This document shows positions 6,152-14,068 of a stretch of 17,114 nucleotides of DNA, one piece after another. The position numbers and the translations under genes are program-made. The notes under the pieces were generated by a model. The model did no database searches. It saw nothing but the letters and a program-made list of their open reading frames with translations, and was not told where the DNA came from. The DNA lies in assembly GCA_017858295.1 (NCBI GenBank), contig JAFMBU010000019.1, positions 1 through 17,114 on the forward strand, written 5' to 3'. Position 1 is the first letter of the stretch; each line of letters opens with the position of its first letter. This DNA is from Porticoccaceae bacterium (lineage in GTDB: Bacteria; Pseudomonadota; Gammaproteobacteria; Pseudomonadales; Porticoccaceae).

Positions 6152-9100
6152 TTAATCATAGTGCAAAGTGACGTTATTTTTTCCAAATTGTTCGCGCAAT
6201 TGTCCAATCAGCTCGTCCCGCGGTTGCACCCGCCACTGACTGCCTAGCTTTAAACGACCACTGGCACTGGGCCCAATATACTCGACCTCCAAGGGACAGT
6301 TGCCATCTTTGTAGGCGTTGACCGAGCTGTGCAAACTCTCGACCCACTTACCATTAGATGAGTTGCGATCACTTGAATTGCTATCAATGATTAAGCCGAG
6401 GCGCTTCACTTTGCTACAGCGCGCTTCATAAATGGACTGGATCGATTCGGCGAGCATCTTAAGGCCGCCGGTAAAACTGTCCTCAGAAACCACTCCCTGA
6501 ACCACCAGCAAGGCGTCTTTAACCAGAATTTCGCGGTAGACATTGTATTTTTCAGCGAATACCGAAAGCTCGAGACGGCCGCTTTTATCATCTAGGGTAA
6601 TAAAGGCAAAGTTTTCACCGCGCTTGTTCTTCATCACTCTCATCGCGATAATCATCCCAGATACCGTGGCAAGGACCTTGGCCGGGCGCAATTTGGAGAT
6701 ACGATTGGGGTGCATCATGCGCAACTCCTCTTCGTATTCATCAATCGGGTGTCCAGTGAGATAGAGCCCGAGGGTATCCCGTTCGCCATTGAGCCGCTCT
6801 CTGCCCGACAGACTGCGGGCCGCACCATAGCTGGTGTAATTAATATCTGAGGCACTCTCAACAATCGAATTGCCAAACAGATCGCCCATTCCACTGCTGG
6901 TGTTGCGGGCATGTTGCTCGGCGAGTTTGACCGCTTGATCCATAGCCGCCAGCATCACCGCACGGCGATAGCCAATCTCTCCCTCTGGACCAATCAGATC
7001 AAAGGCACCACTGCGTATCAGTGCTTCGATGGCTCGTTTATTAACCTTGCGGCCGTCCACCCGGGCACAAAAATCGAAGAGATCCTTAAACGGCCCCCCC
7101 TCATTGCGCGCAGCGAGAATATTGCCCACTGGACCTTCACCCAAGCCTTTAATGGCACCCAAGCCATAGATAACACTGTTTTGCTTATCGACACTAAAAT
7201 GGAACTGACCGCCATTCACATCTGGCGGCAATAACTCGAGGTTCATAGCCCGGCATTCATCGATAAAGGTGACAACCTTATCGGTCTTATCCATATCCGA
7301 GGAAATTGTCGCTGCCATAAACTGCGCTGGATAGTGCTGCTTTAACCAGGCTGTCTGATAGGCGACTAGCGCATAGGCTGCGGAGTGAGATTTGTTAAAG
7401 CCGTAGCCAGCGAACTTCTCCATAAGATCGAAAATATTTGTCGCCAACTCTTTGGTAAAGCCCTTGCCGATGGCGCCATCAATAAACAACATGCGCTGTT
7501 TGGCCATTTCGTCAGCGTTCTTTTTACCCATGGCGCGACGCAGTAAATCAGCGCCGCCCAGTGTAAAGCCGCCCATCTCCTGAGCGATCTGCATCACCTG
7601 TTCCTGATAGAGAATAATGCCGTAGGTAGGTTCCAAGGCGGGCTTCAGGCACTCGTGCTGATATTGGGAATGGGGATAGCTAACCTCGGCGCGGCCTTTT
7701 TTACGATTGATAAAATCGTCGACCATACCGGACTGCAATGGCCCAGGACGGAACAGGGCCACCAGTGCAATAATATCTTCAAAGCGATCGGGTCCGAGCT
7801 TCTTAATTAGCTCTTTCATACCCCGGGACTCAAGCTGGAATACAGCGGTAGTTTCGGCTCGCTGCATCAATCCATAGGTCGGCTGATCGTCGAGAGGGAT
7901 TTTGTCGATCTCGAGCGGCGCTTCCCCGACAATACTGCGGTCCGCATTAATCATGCGTACCGCCCAATCAATAATGGTTAATGTGCGCAGACCCAAGAAG
8001 TCAAACTTAACCAGACCGGCATCTTCCACATCATTTTTATCAAACTGGGTAACCACACCACCGCCGGCCTCATCGCAATAGATCGGCGAGAAATCGGTGA
8101 TCTTGGTCGGTGCAATCACTACACCACCAGCGTGTTTGCCACAGTTTCGGGCTACACCCTCGAGCTGCACAGCCATGCCCCAGATCTCGGCGGCCTCATC
8201 GTCTTCGTCCAAAAACTGTTTTAGGGTTTCTTCCTGTTCAACGGCTTTTTCAAGGGTCATGCCCACTTCAAAGGGAATTAACTTCGACAACTTATCCGCT
8301 AGGCCATAGGACTTACCCTGCACTCGCGCCACGTCGCGAACCACCGCTTTGGCGGCCATGGTGCCGAAGGTGACAATCTGCGACACCGCATCGCGGCCAT
8401 ACTGCTCGGCCACATAGGAGATAACTCGATCGCGGCCTTCCATACAAAAATCAATATCGAAATCCGGCATAGAGACACGCTCTGGATTAAGGAAGCGCTC
8501 AAAGAGTAGATCGTATTCCAGTGGATCCAGATCCGTAATTAGCAGCGCGTAGGCTACCAGAGAGCCAGCACCGGAACCCCGCCCAGGCCCCACAGGTATA
8601 AGATTGGTTTTTGCCCAGCGGATAAAGTCCATCACAATCAGGAAGTAGCCGGGGAATTCCATTTGGATAATAATTTTTAACTCGAATTCCAAGCGCTCCA
8701 TGTAGCGCTGTTGGATCTCGGGAAAATCAGCGGCACTGGTATCGTAGAGTACCTCGAGCCGGTCTTGCAGACCTTTTTTAGATTCCAGAGTAAAAAATTC
8801 ATTTAGCGTCATACCCTCAGGGATCGGGTAGTCAGGCAGAAAGTACTCACCCAAACGCAGTTCAATGGAGCAGCGTCGAGCAATCTCAACACTGTTCGCC
8901 AAAGCCTCTGGGATATCGGCAAATAATTCACCCATCTCCTCAGCACTGCGCAGATATTGCTGCTCTGAGAAACGTCGCTCGCGCCGCGGATCATCGAGAG
9001 CCCGGCCCTCATGGATACAGACCCGGGCCTCGTGAGCTTCGAATTCTCCCTTGGAGATAAAGCGCACATCATTGGTTGCCACTACTGGACAGTTGTAACG

Positions 9101-9670
9101 AGCGGCAAGCTCTACCGCGGCGTGGAGATAATCCTCTTCTTCAGGACGGCCGGTGCGCTGTAACTCAAGATAGAAGCGGTCGCCAAATAGCACCATAAAC
9201 TCTTCGAGGGCAGTGGCGGCATCATCGACGCGACTGGAGACCAGGGCCACACCAATCTCGCCATTGCGACCGCCAGACAGGGCAATTAGTCCATCGCTAA
9301 ACTCGCCGAGCCAGGACTTTTTAATATGCGGCACGCCTTGGCGCTGCCCCTCTTGATAGGCTTTGGAAATCAATTTGGTGAGGTTAGCGTAACCGACCTG
9401 GTCTTTGACCAGCAGCACTAACTGGCTGGGACTGCCTTCGCCGCTTTCGTCGAGTACCAGTAGATCGGCGCCTAAAATAGGTTTGACGCCGGATCCCTGA
9501 GTGGCCTTGTAAAACTTTACCGCAGCAAAGAAATTATTGAAGTCGGTGAGCGCCACAGCGGGCATGCCCAGATCAGCCACGGCCTTAGCCAGAGGCTTTA
9601 TTCTGACCAACCCGTCGACTAATGAGTATTCAGAGTGCAGCCGCAGATGAACAAATGATGCAGTAGTTAT
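6152..9670 (-). CDS. dnaE: DNA polymerase III subunit alpha, probable ATA start codon
   Basis: This is the replicative polymerase, 1172 residues if read from 9670 (E. coli 1160). The PHP domain begins with FVHLRLHSEYSLVDG at 6-20 (His8, His12, Asp19). The palm carries PDFDIDF with catalytic Asp403 and Asp405, and KFDFLGLRTL with Asp557. GPGRGSGAGSLVAYAL precedes it. A beta-clamp motif GDLFG lies near 929-933. An OB fold and tau-binding C-terminal region follow. The first canonical start codon in frame is a TTG at 9608-9610, which would delete the first 20 conserved residues including His8, His12 and Asp19. Upstream of the conserved block the frame contains no ATG, GTG or TTG before a stop. 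An ATA at 9668-9670 falls exactly at the E. coli Met1 position, with AAAGGG eight bases before it. The gene starts five bases after the upstream ketoacyl synthase stop. Product firm; start inferred. Confidence 0.93.
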   Translation of the reverse strand: MTTASFVHLRLHSEYSLVDGLVRIKPLAKAVADLGMPAVALTDFNNFFAAVKFYKATQGSGVKPILGADLLVLDESGEGSPSQLVLLVKDQVGYANLTKLISKAYQEGQRQGVPHIKKSWLGEFSDGLIALSGGRNGEIGVALVSSRVDDAATALEEFMVLFGDRFYLELQRTGRPEEEDYLHAAVELAARYNCPVVATNDVRFISKGEFEAHEARVCIHEGRALDDPRRERRFSEQQYLRSAEEMGELFADIPEALANSVEIARRCSIELRLGEYFLPDYPIPEGMTLNEFFTLESKKGLQDRLEVLYDTSAADFPEIQQRYMERLEFELKIIIQMEFPGYFLIVMDFIRWAKTNLIPVGPGRGSGAGSLVAYALLITDLDPLEYDLLFERFLNPERVSMPDFDIDFCMEGRDRVISYVAEQYGRDAVSQIVTFGTMAAKAVVRDVARVQGKSYGLADKLSKLIPFEVGMTLEKAVEQEETLKQFLDEDDEAAEIWGMAVQLEGVARNCGKHAGGVVIAPTKITDFSPIYCDEAGGGVVTQFDKNDVEDAGLVKFDFLGLRTLTIIDWAVRMINADRSIVGEAPLEIDKIPLDDQPTYGLMQRAETTAVFQLESRGMKELIKKLGPDRFEDIIALVALFRPGPLQSGMVDDFINRKKGRAEVSYPHSQYQHECLKPALEPTYGIILYQEQVMQIAQEMGGFTLGGADLLRRAMGKKNADEMAKQRMLFIDGAIGKGFTKELATNIFDLMEKFAGYGFNKSHSAAYALVAYQTAWLKQHYPAQFMAATISSDMDKTDKVVTFIDECRAMNLELLPPDVNGGQFHFSVDKQNSVIYGLGAIKGLGEGPVGNILAARNEGGPFKDLFDFCARVDGRKVNKRAIEALIRSGAFDLIGPEGEIGYRRAVMLAAMDQAVKLAEQHARNTSSGMGDLFGNSIVESASDINYTSYGAARSLSGRERLNGERDTLGLYLTGHPIDEYEEELRMMHPNRISKLRPAKVLATVSGMIIAMRVMKNKRGENFAFITLDDKSGRLELSVFAEKYNVYREILVKDALLVVQGVVSEDSFTGGLKMLAESIQSIYEARCSKVKRLGLIIDSNSSDRNSSNGKWVESLHSSVNAYKDGNCPLEVEYIGPSASGRLKLGSQWRVQPRDELIGQLREQFGKNNVTLHYD

Positions 9671-9675
9671 TAGAG

Positions 9676-10776
9676 TTACCCTTTACCTTTACTTAATAGA
9701 TGGCTGGCATCAACACCGTAGTGCGTGAAGCTATCTTCCATCAGATCAAAAACTGTGCCGTCAAACTCAGGAATCGATTTATCCGAGACTGCCACTGCCT
9801 CGACCCGATCGCCCCACTTGATAATGCCTGCGCCACAGCTCAAACCAGCGCCAAATGTTGCAGTCAAAATGGTCATACCCGGCTTAACTCGGCCCTCTTC
9901 CAGCGCATCACAGAGTGCCAGTGGAATAGAGGCTGCCGAGGTATTGGCATACTTATCAATCGCCACAACCACTTTTTCCATAGGGAAATCGAGACGTTTA
10001 GCCAGTGATTGAATAATGCGGATATTTGCCTGATGGGGAACAAACAGATCTATATCTGCTGCGGTCAAACCCTGGATCTCAAGCACATCACTTATTGCAT
10101 CAGACATACCTTTGACCGCACTCTTAAAAATTTCGGCGCCATCAAAGTCCAGTGAGACATACAGATCACCGGTCAAATGGGCTGGAGACATACCCCAGCT
10201 TGGCAGTCGCAAACATTCGCGACTATCTGGAACACAGCTCATTTTGCCGGCTAACAAACCGCTCTCTTGCTCGGTGGCTTCGATAACCACAGAGCCGGCA
10301 CCATCGCCAAAGAGAAAGCAGGACTCGCGCTTTTGCCAGTCCATTGCCAGAGAGATACGCTCTGAGCCAATCACCAAGGCCTTTTTGATTGAACCGGCCT
10401 TGATCATATCCGTAGCCGTATTCAGGGCGTAGAACCAGCTAGTACAGGCAGAGTTAAGGTCAAAGGCTGCGGCATTTTTGGCGCCGAGTTTATTTTTGAT
10501 ATAGCTGGCTGTATTCGGGCAAATTTCTTCGGGAGTGGTGGAACCGAGAATAATCAGATCTATATCATCGGCATCCACACCAGCAGCAGCCAGTGCACGC
10601 TCTGCTGAGAGCCAGGCCATTTCCCCAGTGGATACATGGCTATAGTGCCGTTGACGGATACCTGATCGGGAGAAAATCCACTCATCGCTGGTATCTACAA
10701 TCTTTGCCATATCGTCGTTTGTCATCAGCAGCGGAGGCGCATATTTCCCCCAGCCGGTTATCTGTGCGTATCTCAA
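9676..10776 (-). CDS. FabH-like beta-ketoacyl-ACP synthase III
   Basis: The 366-residue product is a thiolase-fold ketoacyl synthase III, which condenses an acyl-CoA primer with malonyl-ACP. The Cys-His-Asn triad is complete: Cys111 in DLNSACTSW, His248 in VPHQANIR, and Asn278 in YANTSAASIPLAL, close to E. coli FabH positions 112, 244 and 274. FGDGAGSVV (157-165) and FGAGLSCGAGIIKWG (308-322) also fit. About 43 residues extend beyond the usual FabH end, up to SKGKG. I chose the TTG at 10774-10776, giving LRYAQITGWG, because AAGGGG lies six bases upstream; an ATG at 10825-10827 would add 17 unconserved residues. It lies between rnhB and dnaE, where FabH is not usual. It could be the main FabH or a second synthase with a different primer. 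Confidence 0.88.
   Translation of the reverse strand: MRYAQITGWGKYAPPLLMTNDDMAKIVDTSDEWIFSRSGIRQRHYSHVSTGEMAWLSAERALAAAGVDADDIDLIILGSTTPEEICPNTASYIKNKLGAKNAAAFDLNSACTSWFYALNTATDMIKAGSIKKALVIGSERISLAMDWQKRESCFLFGDGAGSVVIEATEQESGLLAGKMSCVPDSRECLRLPSWGMSPAHLTGDLYVSLDFDGAEIFKSAVKGMSDAISDVLEIQGLTAADIDLFVPHQANIRIIQSLAKRLDFPMEKVVVAIDKYANTSAASIPLALCDALEEGRVKPGMTILTATFGAGLSCGAGIIKWGDRVEAVAVSDKSIPEFDGTVFDLMEDSFTHYGVDASHLLSKGKG
9679..9684 (-). promoter_or_regulatory. Ribosome binding site for the proposed dnaE ATA start
   Basis: On the minus strand this reads AAAGGG, overlapping the end of the KAS III gene, with eight bases to the ATA at 9668-9670. The KAS III frame ends here in TAA, and two more in-frame TAA codons follow within nine bases, overlapping the ATA. 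Terminating ribosomes could restart at that point. Confidence 0.5.
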
Positions 10777-10782
10777 GCCAAT

Positions 10783-10788
10783 CCCCTT
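10783..10788 (-). promoter_or_regulatory. Ribosome binding site fixing the KAS III TTG start
   Basis: On the minus strand this reads AAGGGG, six bases before the TTG at 10774-10776. It favours the TTG over the more distal ATG at 10825-10827. The rest of the 127-bp gap 10777-10903 is AT-rich, but I see no well-spaced promoter in it. Confidence 0.65.
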
Positions 10789-10903
10789 AAACCCTAGATT
10801 AATTATTTTTATTTGAACGCAAGGCACGACAATTAGCCCAAAGAGCTGATTAATTTAGCCGCGCATTTAAAGCATTTAGTATATCGGCTAACCGCGGAGC
10901 TAC

Positions 10904-11560
10904 CTAATCAAAAAGACCAGATTGGACAAGTTCTAACTGCTCTCGCACTGGCGCAAAGGTCCTGCGATGAATTGGCGTTGCGCCAATGCGCGCCAGTGCC
11001 TCAAGGTGCTGCGGTGTGCCATAGCCTTTGTTGGCGGCAAAGCCATAACCCGGGTAAGTAATATCCAAAGCTTTCATTTCCGCATCCCGCACTACCTTGG
11101 CAATAATCGAGGCGGCACTGATGCACTCGACACGACCATCACCCTTCACCACTGCTTCTCCGCGATACTCCCACTGGGGCAGACGATTACCATCCACAGC
11201 CACATAATCCGGCTGTTGGCTCAGCGCCATAACGGCCCGGCGCATGGCCATTAGGGTAGCCTGTAAAATATTAAAGCGATCAATTTCAGCAACAGAACAG
11301 CGCGCCACAGACCAACAGAGTGCGCGGCTGGTGATATCGGCGTAGAGATTTTCCCGCTGGCGACTAGACAGCGCTTTGGAGTCAGCCAACCCTTCAATGC
11401 CGTGATTGGCAGGCAAAATAACCGCGGCTGTGACCACATCACCGGCCAAGGGGCCACGCCCTACTTCGTCGACCCCAGCGAGGAATTTAATATTGGCTGG
11501 GGGTTGCCACGGCTTGAGTTTAGAGGACTTGAGCTTGGAATTGAGTTTAGGCGGCTTCAC
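10904..11560 (-). CDS. rnhB: Ribonuclease HII
   Basis: This product of about 218 residues cuts RNA in RNA-DNA hybrids, including single ribonucleotides left by the replicative polymerase. The acidic active-site motifs are present: GVDEVGRGPLAGDVV (Asp and Glu), LADSKALS, and VDGNRLP. GDGRVECISAASIIAKVVRD and YGFAANKGYGTPQHLEAL also match. An N-terminal Lys/Pro-rich stretch of about 25 residues precedes the domain. The GTG at 11558-11560 overlaps the lpxB TGA as GTGA, a common coupled arrangement; a TTG six bases earlier (11564-11566) is an equally open alternative. Both have weak ribosome sites, as expected for coupled translation. Linkage to lpxB is typical of gammaproteobacteria. Confidence 0.95.
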   Translation of the reverse strand: MKPPKLNSKLKSSKLKPWQPPANIKFLAGVDEVGRGPLAGDVVTAAVILPANHGIEGLADSKALSSRQRENLYADITSRALCWSVARCSVAEIDRFNILQATLMAMRRAVMALSQQPDYVAVDGNRLPQWEYRGEAVVKGDGRVECISAASIIAKVVRDAEMKALDITYPGYGFAANKGYGTPQHLEALARIGATPIHRRTFAPVREQLELVQSGLFD

Positions 11561-12726
11561 AGGCAAAGCAACTTTTTAATTGCAGCAGCGGCGGTATCAC
11601 CAGATGGCAGATTAATTTGCTCATAGAGTTCTTCGAAGCGCTGCTCCACTAGATGTCTCGCATTTACATCCAAGGCATTGCTCACAGCGGCGCTAAGACT
11701 GTCCACCGTAGCCTCATCTTGAATCAGCTCTGGCACGACCATTTCAGCGGCCAGCAAATTGGGAATCGAGGCGAAAGGCGTCTTGATAAAGGGTCGCACC
11801 AGCTTGTAAGTCCACTTGCCGAGTTTGTAGCTCACCACCATTGGCTTCTTCAACAGCATAGCTTCCAAGGCAGTGGTGCCAGAGGCGAGCAATACCGCAT
11901 CAGCTGCCTCCATAGCCAGTAACGACTGCTGTTCGATGAGTGTGACAGGTAATTGCGGGTGCTCGGCGAGAATCTCGGTTAACTGTCTATGACGGTCGCC
12001 GTTGGCTGCTGGAATCACAAACTGTAACTGCGAGTTGGACTCAAGTAGCCGCCGAGCCACCATCAGGAACAACTCGCCCATCAGCGCCACTTCACCGCCA
12101 CGGCTGCCGGGCATAATGCACAGCAGTGGCCGATCTATATCTAGCCCCAGCTGCTGACGAGCTCCATTGCTATCTGGTGTGCGGGGAATCTGCCCCGCAA
12201 GAGGATGGCCGACAAAGGCCACTGGCACAGCGTGCTGTTGATAGAAGGCCTCTTCAAAGGGCAACAGCGTCAGCATTAAGTCAACGCAGCGCTTGATGCC
12301 TTTAATACGCCCCTGACGCCACGCCCAAACCGACGGGCTGACATAGTGCACGGTCTTTATCCCGCTGTTATGCAGGGCCTTTTCAATGCCCAGATTAAAG
12401 TCCGGAGAGTCAATACCAATAAAGGCAGCAGGTTTTGACTGCTTGCAGCGGTTGATAATATCTCTGCGTATGGACAGCAGTTCCGGCAAGCGCTTAAGGG
12501 GTTCAACAAATCCCATAACCGATAAGCGGTCCATCGGATAAAAGGAGACAAAGCCCTCGGCAATCATCTTTGGACCACCAATCCCCTCAAAGCGGGCATT
12601 CGGGAAAAGGCGTTTTAAGGCGCACATTAAATCCGCACCCAAGGTATCGCCGGAGGCCTCTCCAGCGACTATGGCAAAGGTGGGTGAGTTCATATGAGCA
12701 CTTAAATTTTCCGCGAGGCCAGACAT
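11557..12726 (-). CDS. lpxB: Lipid-A-disaccharide synthase LpxB
   Basis: This 389-residue GT19 glycosyltransferase joins UDP-2,3-diacylglucosamine and lipid X into the lipid A disaccharide at the inner face of the cytoplasmic membrane. Family motifs include AIVAGEASGDTLGADLM near 18-34, a GFVEPL segment, GIDSPDFN, HYVSPSVWAWRQGRI, VGHPLAG, and the nucleotide-binding LCIMPGSRGGEVAL. Later, SGTTALEAML fits the UDP-sugar site. The ATG at 12724-12726 lies three bases past the lpxA stop. A second in-frame ATG at 12691-12693 gives MNSPTFAIVAGE, nearer the usual family N-terminus, so the true start is uncertain by 11 codons. The stop overlaps the rnhB start. Confidence 0.96.
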   Translation of the reverse strand: MSGLAENLSAHMNSPTFAIVAGEASGDTLGADLMCALKRLFPNARFEGIGGPKMIAEGFVSFYPMDRLSVMGFVEPLKRLPELLSIRRDIINRCKQSKPAAFIGIDSPDFNLGIEKALHNSGIKTVHYVSPSVWAWRQGRIKGIKRCVDLMLTLLPFEEAFYQQHAVPVAFVGHPLAGQIPRTPDSNGARQQLGLDIDRPLLCIMPGSRGGEVALMGELFLMVARRLLESNSQLQFVIPAANGDRHRQLTEILAEHPQLPVTLIEQQSLLAMEAADAVLLASGTTALEAMLLKKPMVVSYKLGKWTYKLVRPFIKTPFASIPNLLAAEMVVPELIQDEATVDSLSAAVSNALDVNARHLVEQRFEELYEQINLPSGDTAAAAIKKLLCL

Positions 12727-12729
12727 GGC

Positions 12730-13497
12730 TTAGCGAATAATACCGCGAGTGGATTTCTCGATGGAATTTAGAAATTGTAAAATTGCAGGGTCATCACCGA
12801 GCTTAGTTATTGCTTTGATCGCTTCGTCCAGCTGCAAGCCGCGACGATAGAGTAATTTGTAGGCCTGATTGGCCAGAGAGATTTGCTCTGCCGTGTAACC
12901 GCGGCGCTTTAAGCCTTCACGATTGATGGTACGTGGCTCAGCGGGGCTGCCAAAGGCGGTAATAAACGCCGGCACATCGTGATAGACAAAGGCCGCGGGG
13001 CCAATAAAGCAGTGCGGCCCTATATGGACGTACTGATGCACTAGGGCATAGCCACTGAGAATTGCCCAGTCTCCCACATAGACATGACCGGAGACACTGG
13101 CATTGTTGACCATAATAACGTTATCGCCAATCACGCAGTCGTGGCCCACATGGGCGTAGGCCATTAATAAATTGTTGTTACCGATTATGGTTTCGCTATT
13201 GTCCTGCACTGTGCCCCGATGAATGGTGACACCTTCGCGAATCACATTGTTATCGCCAATAATTAACCTGGTGGGCTCGCCTTTGTATTTAACATCAGGG
13301 GTGTCATCGCCAATGGTTGAAAATTGATAGATCCGATTGCCGGCACCAATTTTGGTCGGCCCTTTGATCACCACATGGGAGCTAATATCACAGCCTTCAC
13401 CGATTTCAACATCTGCGCCGATCATGGTCCACGGGCCTATAGTAACCTTGTCGGCTATTTTGGCGGTGGGATCTATAACGGCGCTGGGATGAATCAC
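12730..13497 (-). CDS. lpxA: UDP-N-acetylglucosamine acyltransferase LpxA
   Basis: At 255 residues this left-handed beta-helix enzyme attaches 3-hydroxyacyl chains from ACP to UDP-GlcNAc, the first step of lipid A synthesis. Hexapeptide repeats fill residues 1-180. The catalytic His119 lies in AHVGHDC, with His116, His138 (SGHVYV) and His154 (VHQY) matching the E. coli set 122/125/144/160. The helical C-terminus contains EGLKRRGYTAEQI and ends STRGIIR. By alignment, the acyl-chain ruler position (E. coli Gly173) is Pro167 here, in FIGPAAF. The start is GTG at 13495-13497, overlapping the fabZ TGA as GTGA. Translation is probably coupled to fabZ. Confidence 0.96.
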   Translation of the reverse strand: MIHPSAVIDPTAKIADKVTIGPWTMIGADVEIGEGCDISSHVVIKGPTKIGAGNRIYQFSTIGDDTPDVKYKGEPTRLIIGDNNVIREGVTIHRGTVQDNSETIIGNNNLLMAYAHVGHDCVIGDNVIMVNNASVSGHVYVGDWAILSGYALVHQYVHIGPHCFIGPAAFVYHDVPAFITAFGSPAEPRTINREGLKRRGYTAEQISLANQAYKLLYRRGLQLDEAIKAITKLGDDPAILQFLNSIEKSTRGIIR

Positions 13498-13988
13498 TTA
13501 ACTTTATCTCGATCCTGATAGGCACAGAGTAAGGTGGCTTCACAGACAAGCTTATCATTGACTGTGGCACGAGTCTGGAAGCGCCAAATATTGCGCTTTA
13601 CAGCAAGCACTCGGGACTCAAGCATCAACTGATCGCCTGGAGTCACTGGTCTTTTAAAGCGCGCCTTGTCGACACCGGCAAACAGGTAGAGCTTGCCGTC
13701 ATCGGCAGTGGTGTTAGTTGTTCTAAAACCGAGAATGCCTGAGGCCTGAGCCAACGCCTCAATCATCAGGACACCAGGGAAAATTGGTGCGCCGGGAAAA
13801 TGGCCATTGAAAACGTCTTCATTACCGGTGATATTCTTCATCGCCAAAATGCGTTCGCCCTCTACTAGCTCAAGTACCCTATCGACCAATAAAAAGGGGT
13901 AGCGGTGCGGCAATACACTCATTATTTCAATGGTAGTCATGGCGCCGCCAACAGCGGTGGCGGAAGTCGTAGTTGTGCCTTCAGTCAT
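13494..13988 (-). CDS. fabZ: 3-hydroxyacyl-ACP dehydratase FabZ
   Basis: FabZ dehydrates 3-hydroxyacyl-ACP in fatty acid elongation and competes with LpxA and LpxD for the same substrates. The hot-dog fold is clear: LPHRYPFLLVDRVLEL, then NGHFPGAPIFPGVLMIEALAQASG with the catalytic His63 and Glu77 (numbered from 13988), and the C-terminal RFKRPVTPGDQL. The start is uncertain. The conserved family N-terminus is MTTIEIMSVLPHRYPF (ATG at 13938-13940), but that ATG has no ribosome site. I chose the ATG at 13986-13988, which has a GGATGG stretch just upstream. ATGs at 13998-14000 and 14052-14054 are other options, the last being 14 bases past the lpxD stop. Confidence 0.94.
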   Translation of the reverse strand: MTEGTTTTSATAVGGAMTTIEIMSVLPHRYPFLLVDRVLELVEGERILAMKNITGNEDVFNGHFPGAPIFPGVLMIEALAQASGILGFRTTNTTADDGKLYLFAGVDKARFKRPVTPGDQLMLESRVLAVKRNIWRFQTRATVNDKLVCEATLLCAYQDRDKVK

Positions 13989-14068
13989 TAGTCCATCCAT
14001 AAATTCTTCGGGGTGTGTTATCTGGCTCGTGCGCTCAAACCCTGTCGAAGCCATACTCAAGCCAAATA

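Noticed and set aside
6911..7234. Open frame of 107 codons antisense to dnaE
   Set aside because: It is a shadow of the strongly conserved dnaE coding sequence; no ribosome site or recognisable protein.
9608..9610. TTG as the dnaE start
   Set aside because: It would delete the conserved PHP-domain start including His8, His12 and Asp19, which are clearly encoded upstream in the same frame.
10777..10827. ATG start for the KAS III gene at 10825-10827
   Set aside because: The 17 added residues resemble nothing in the family, and the TTG at 10774-10776 has a better-placed ribosome site.
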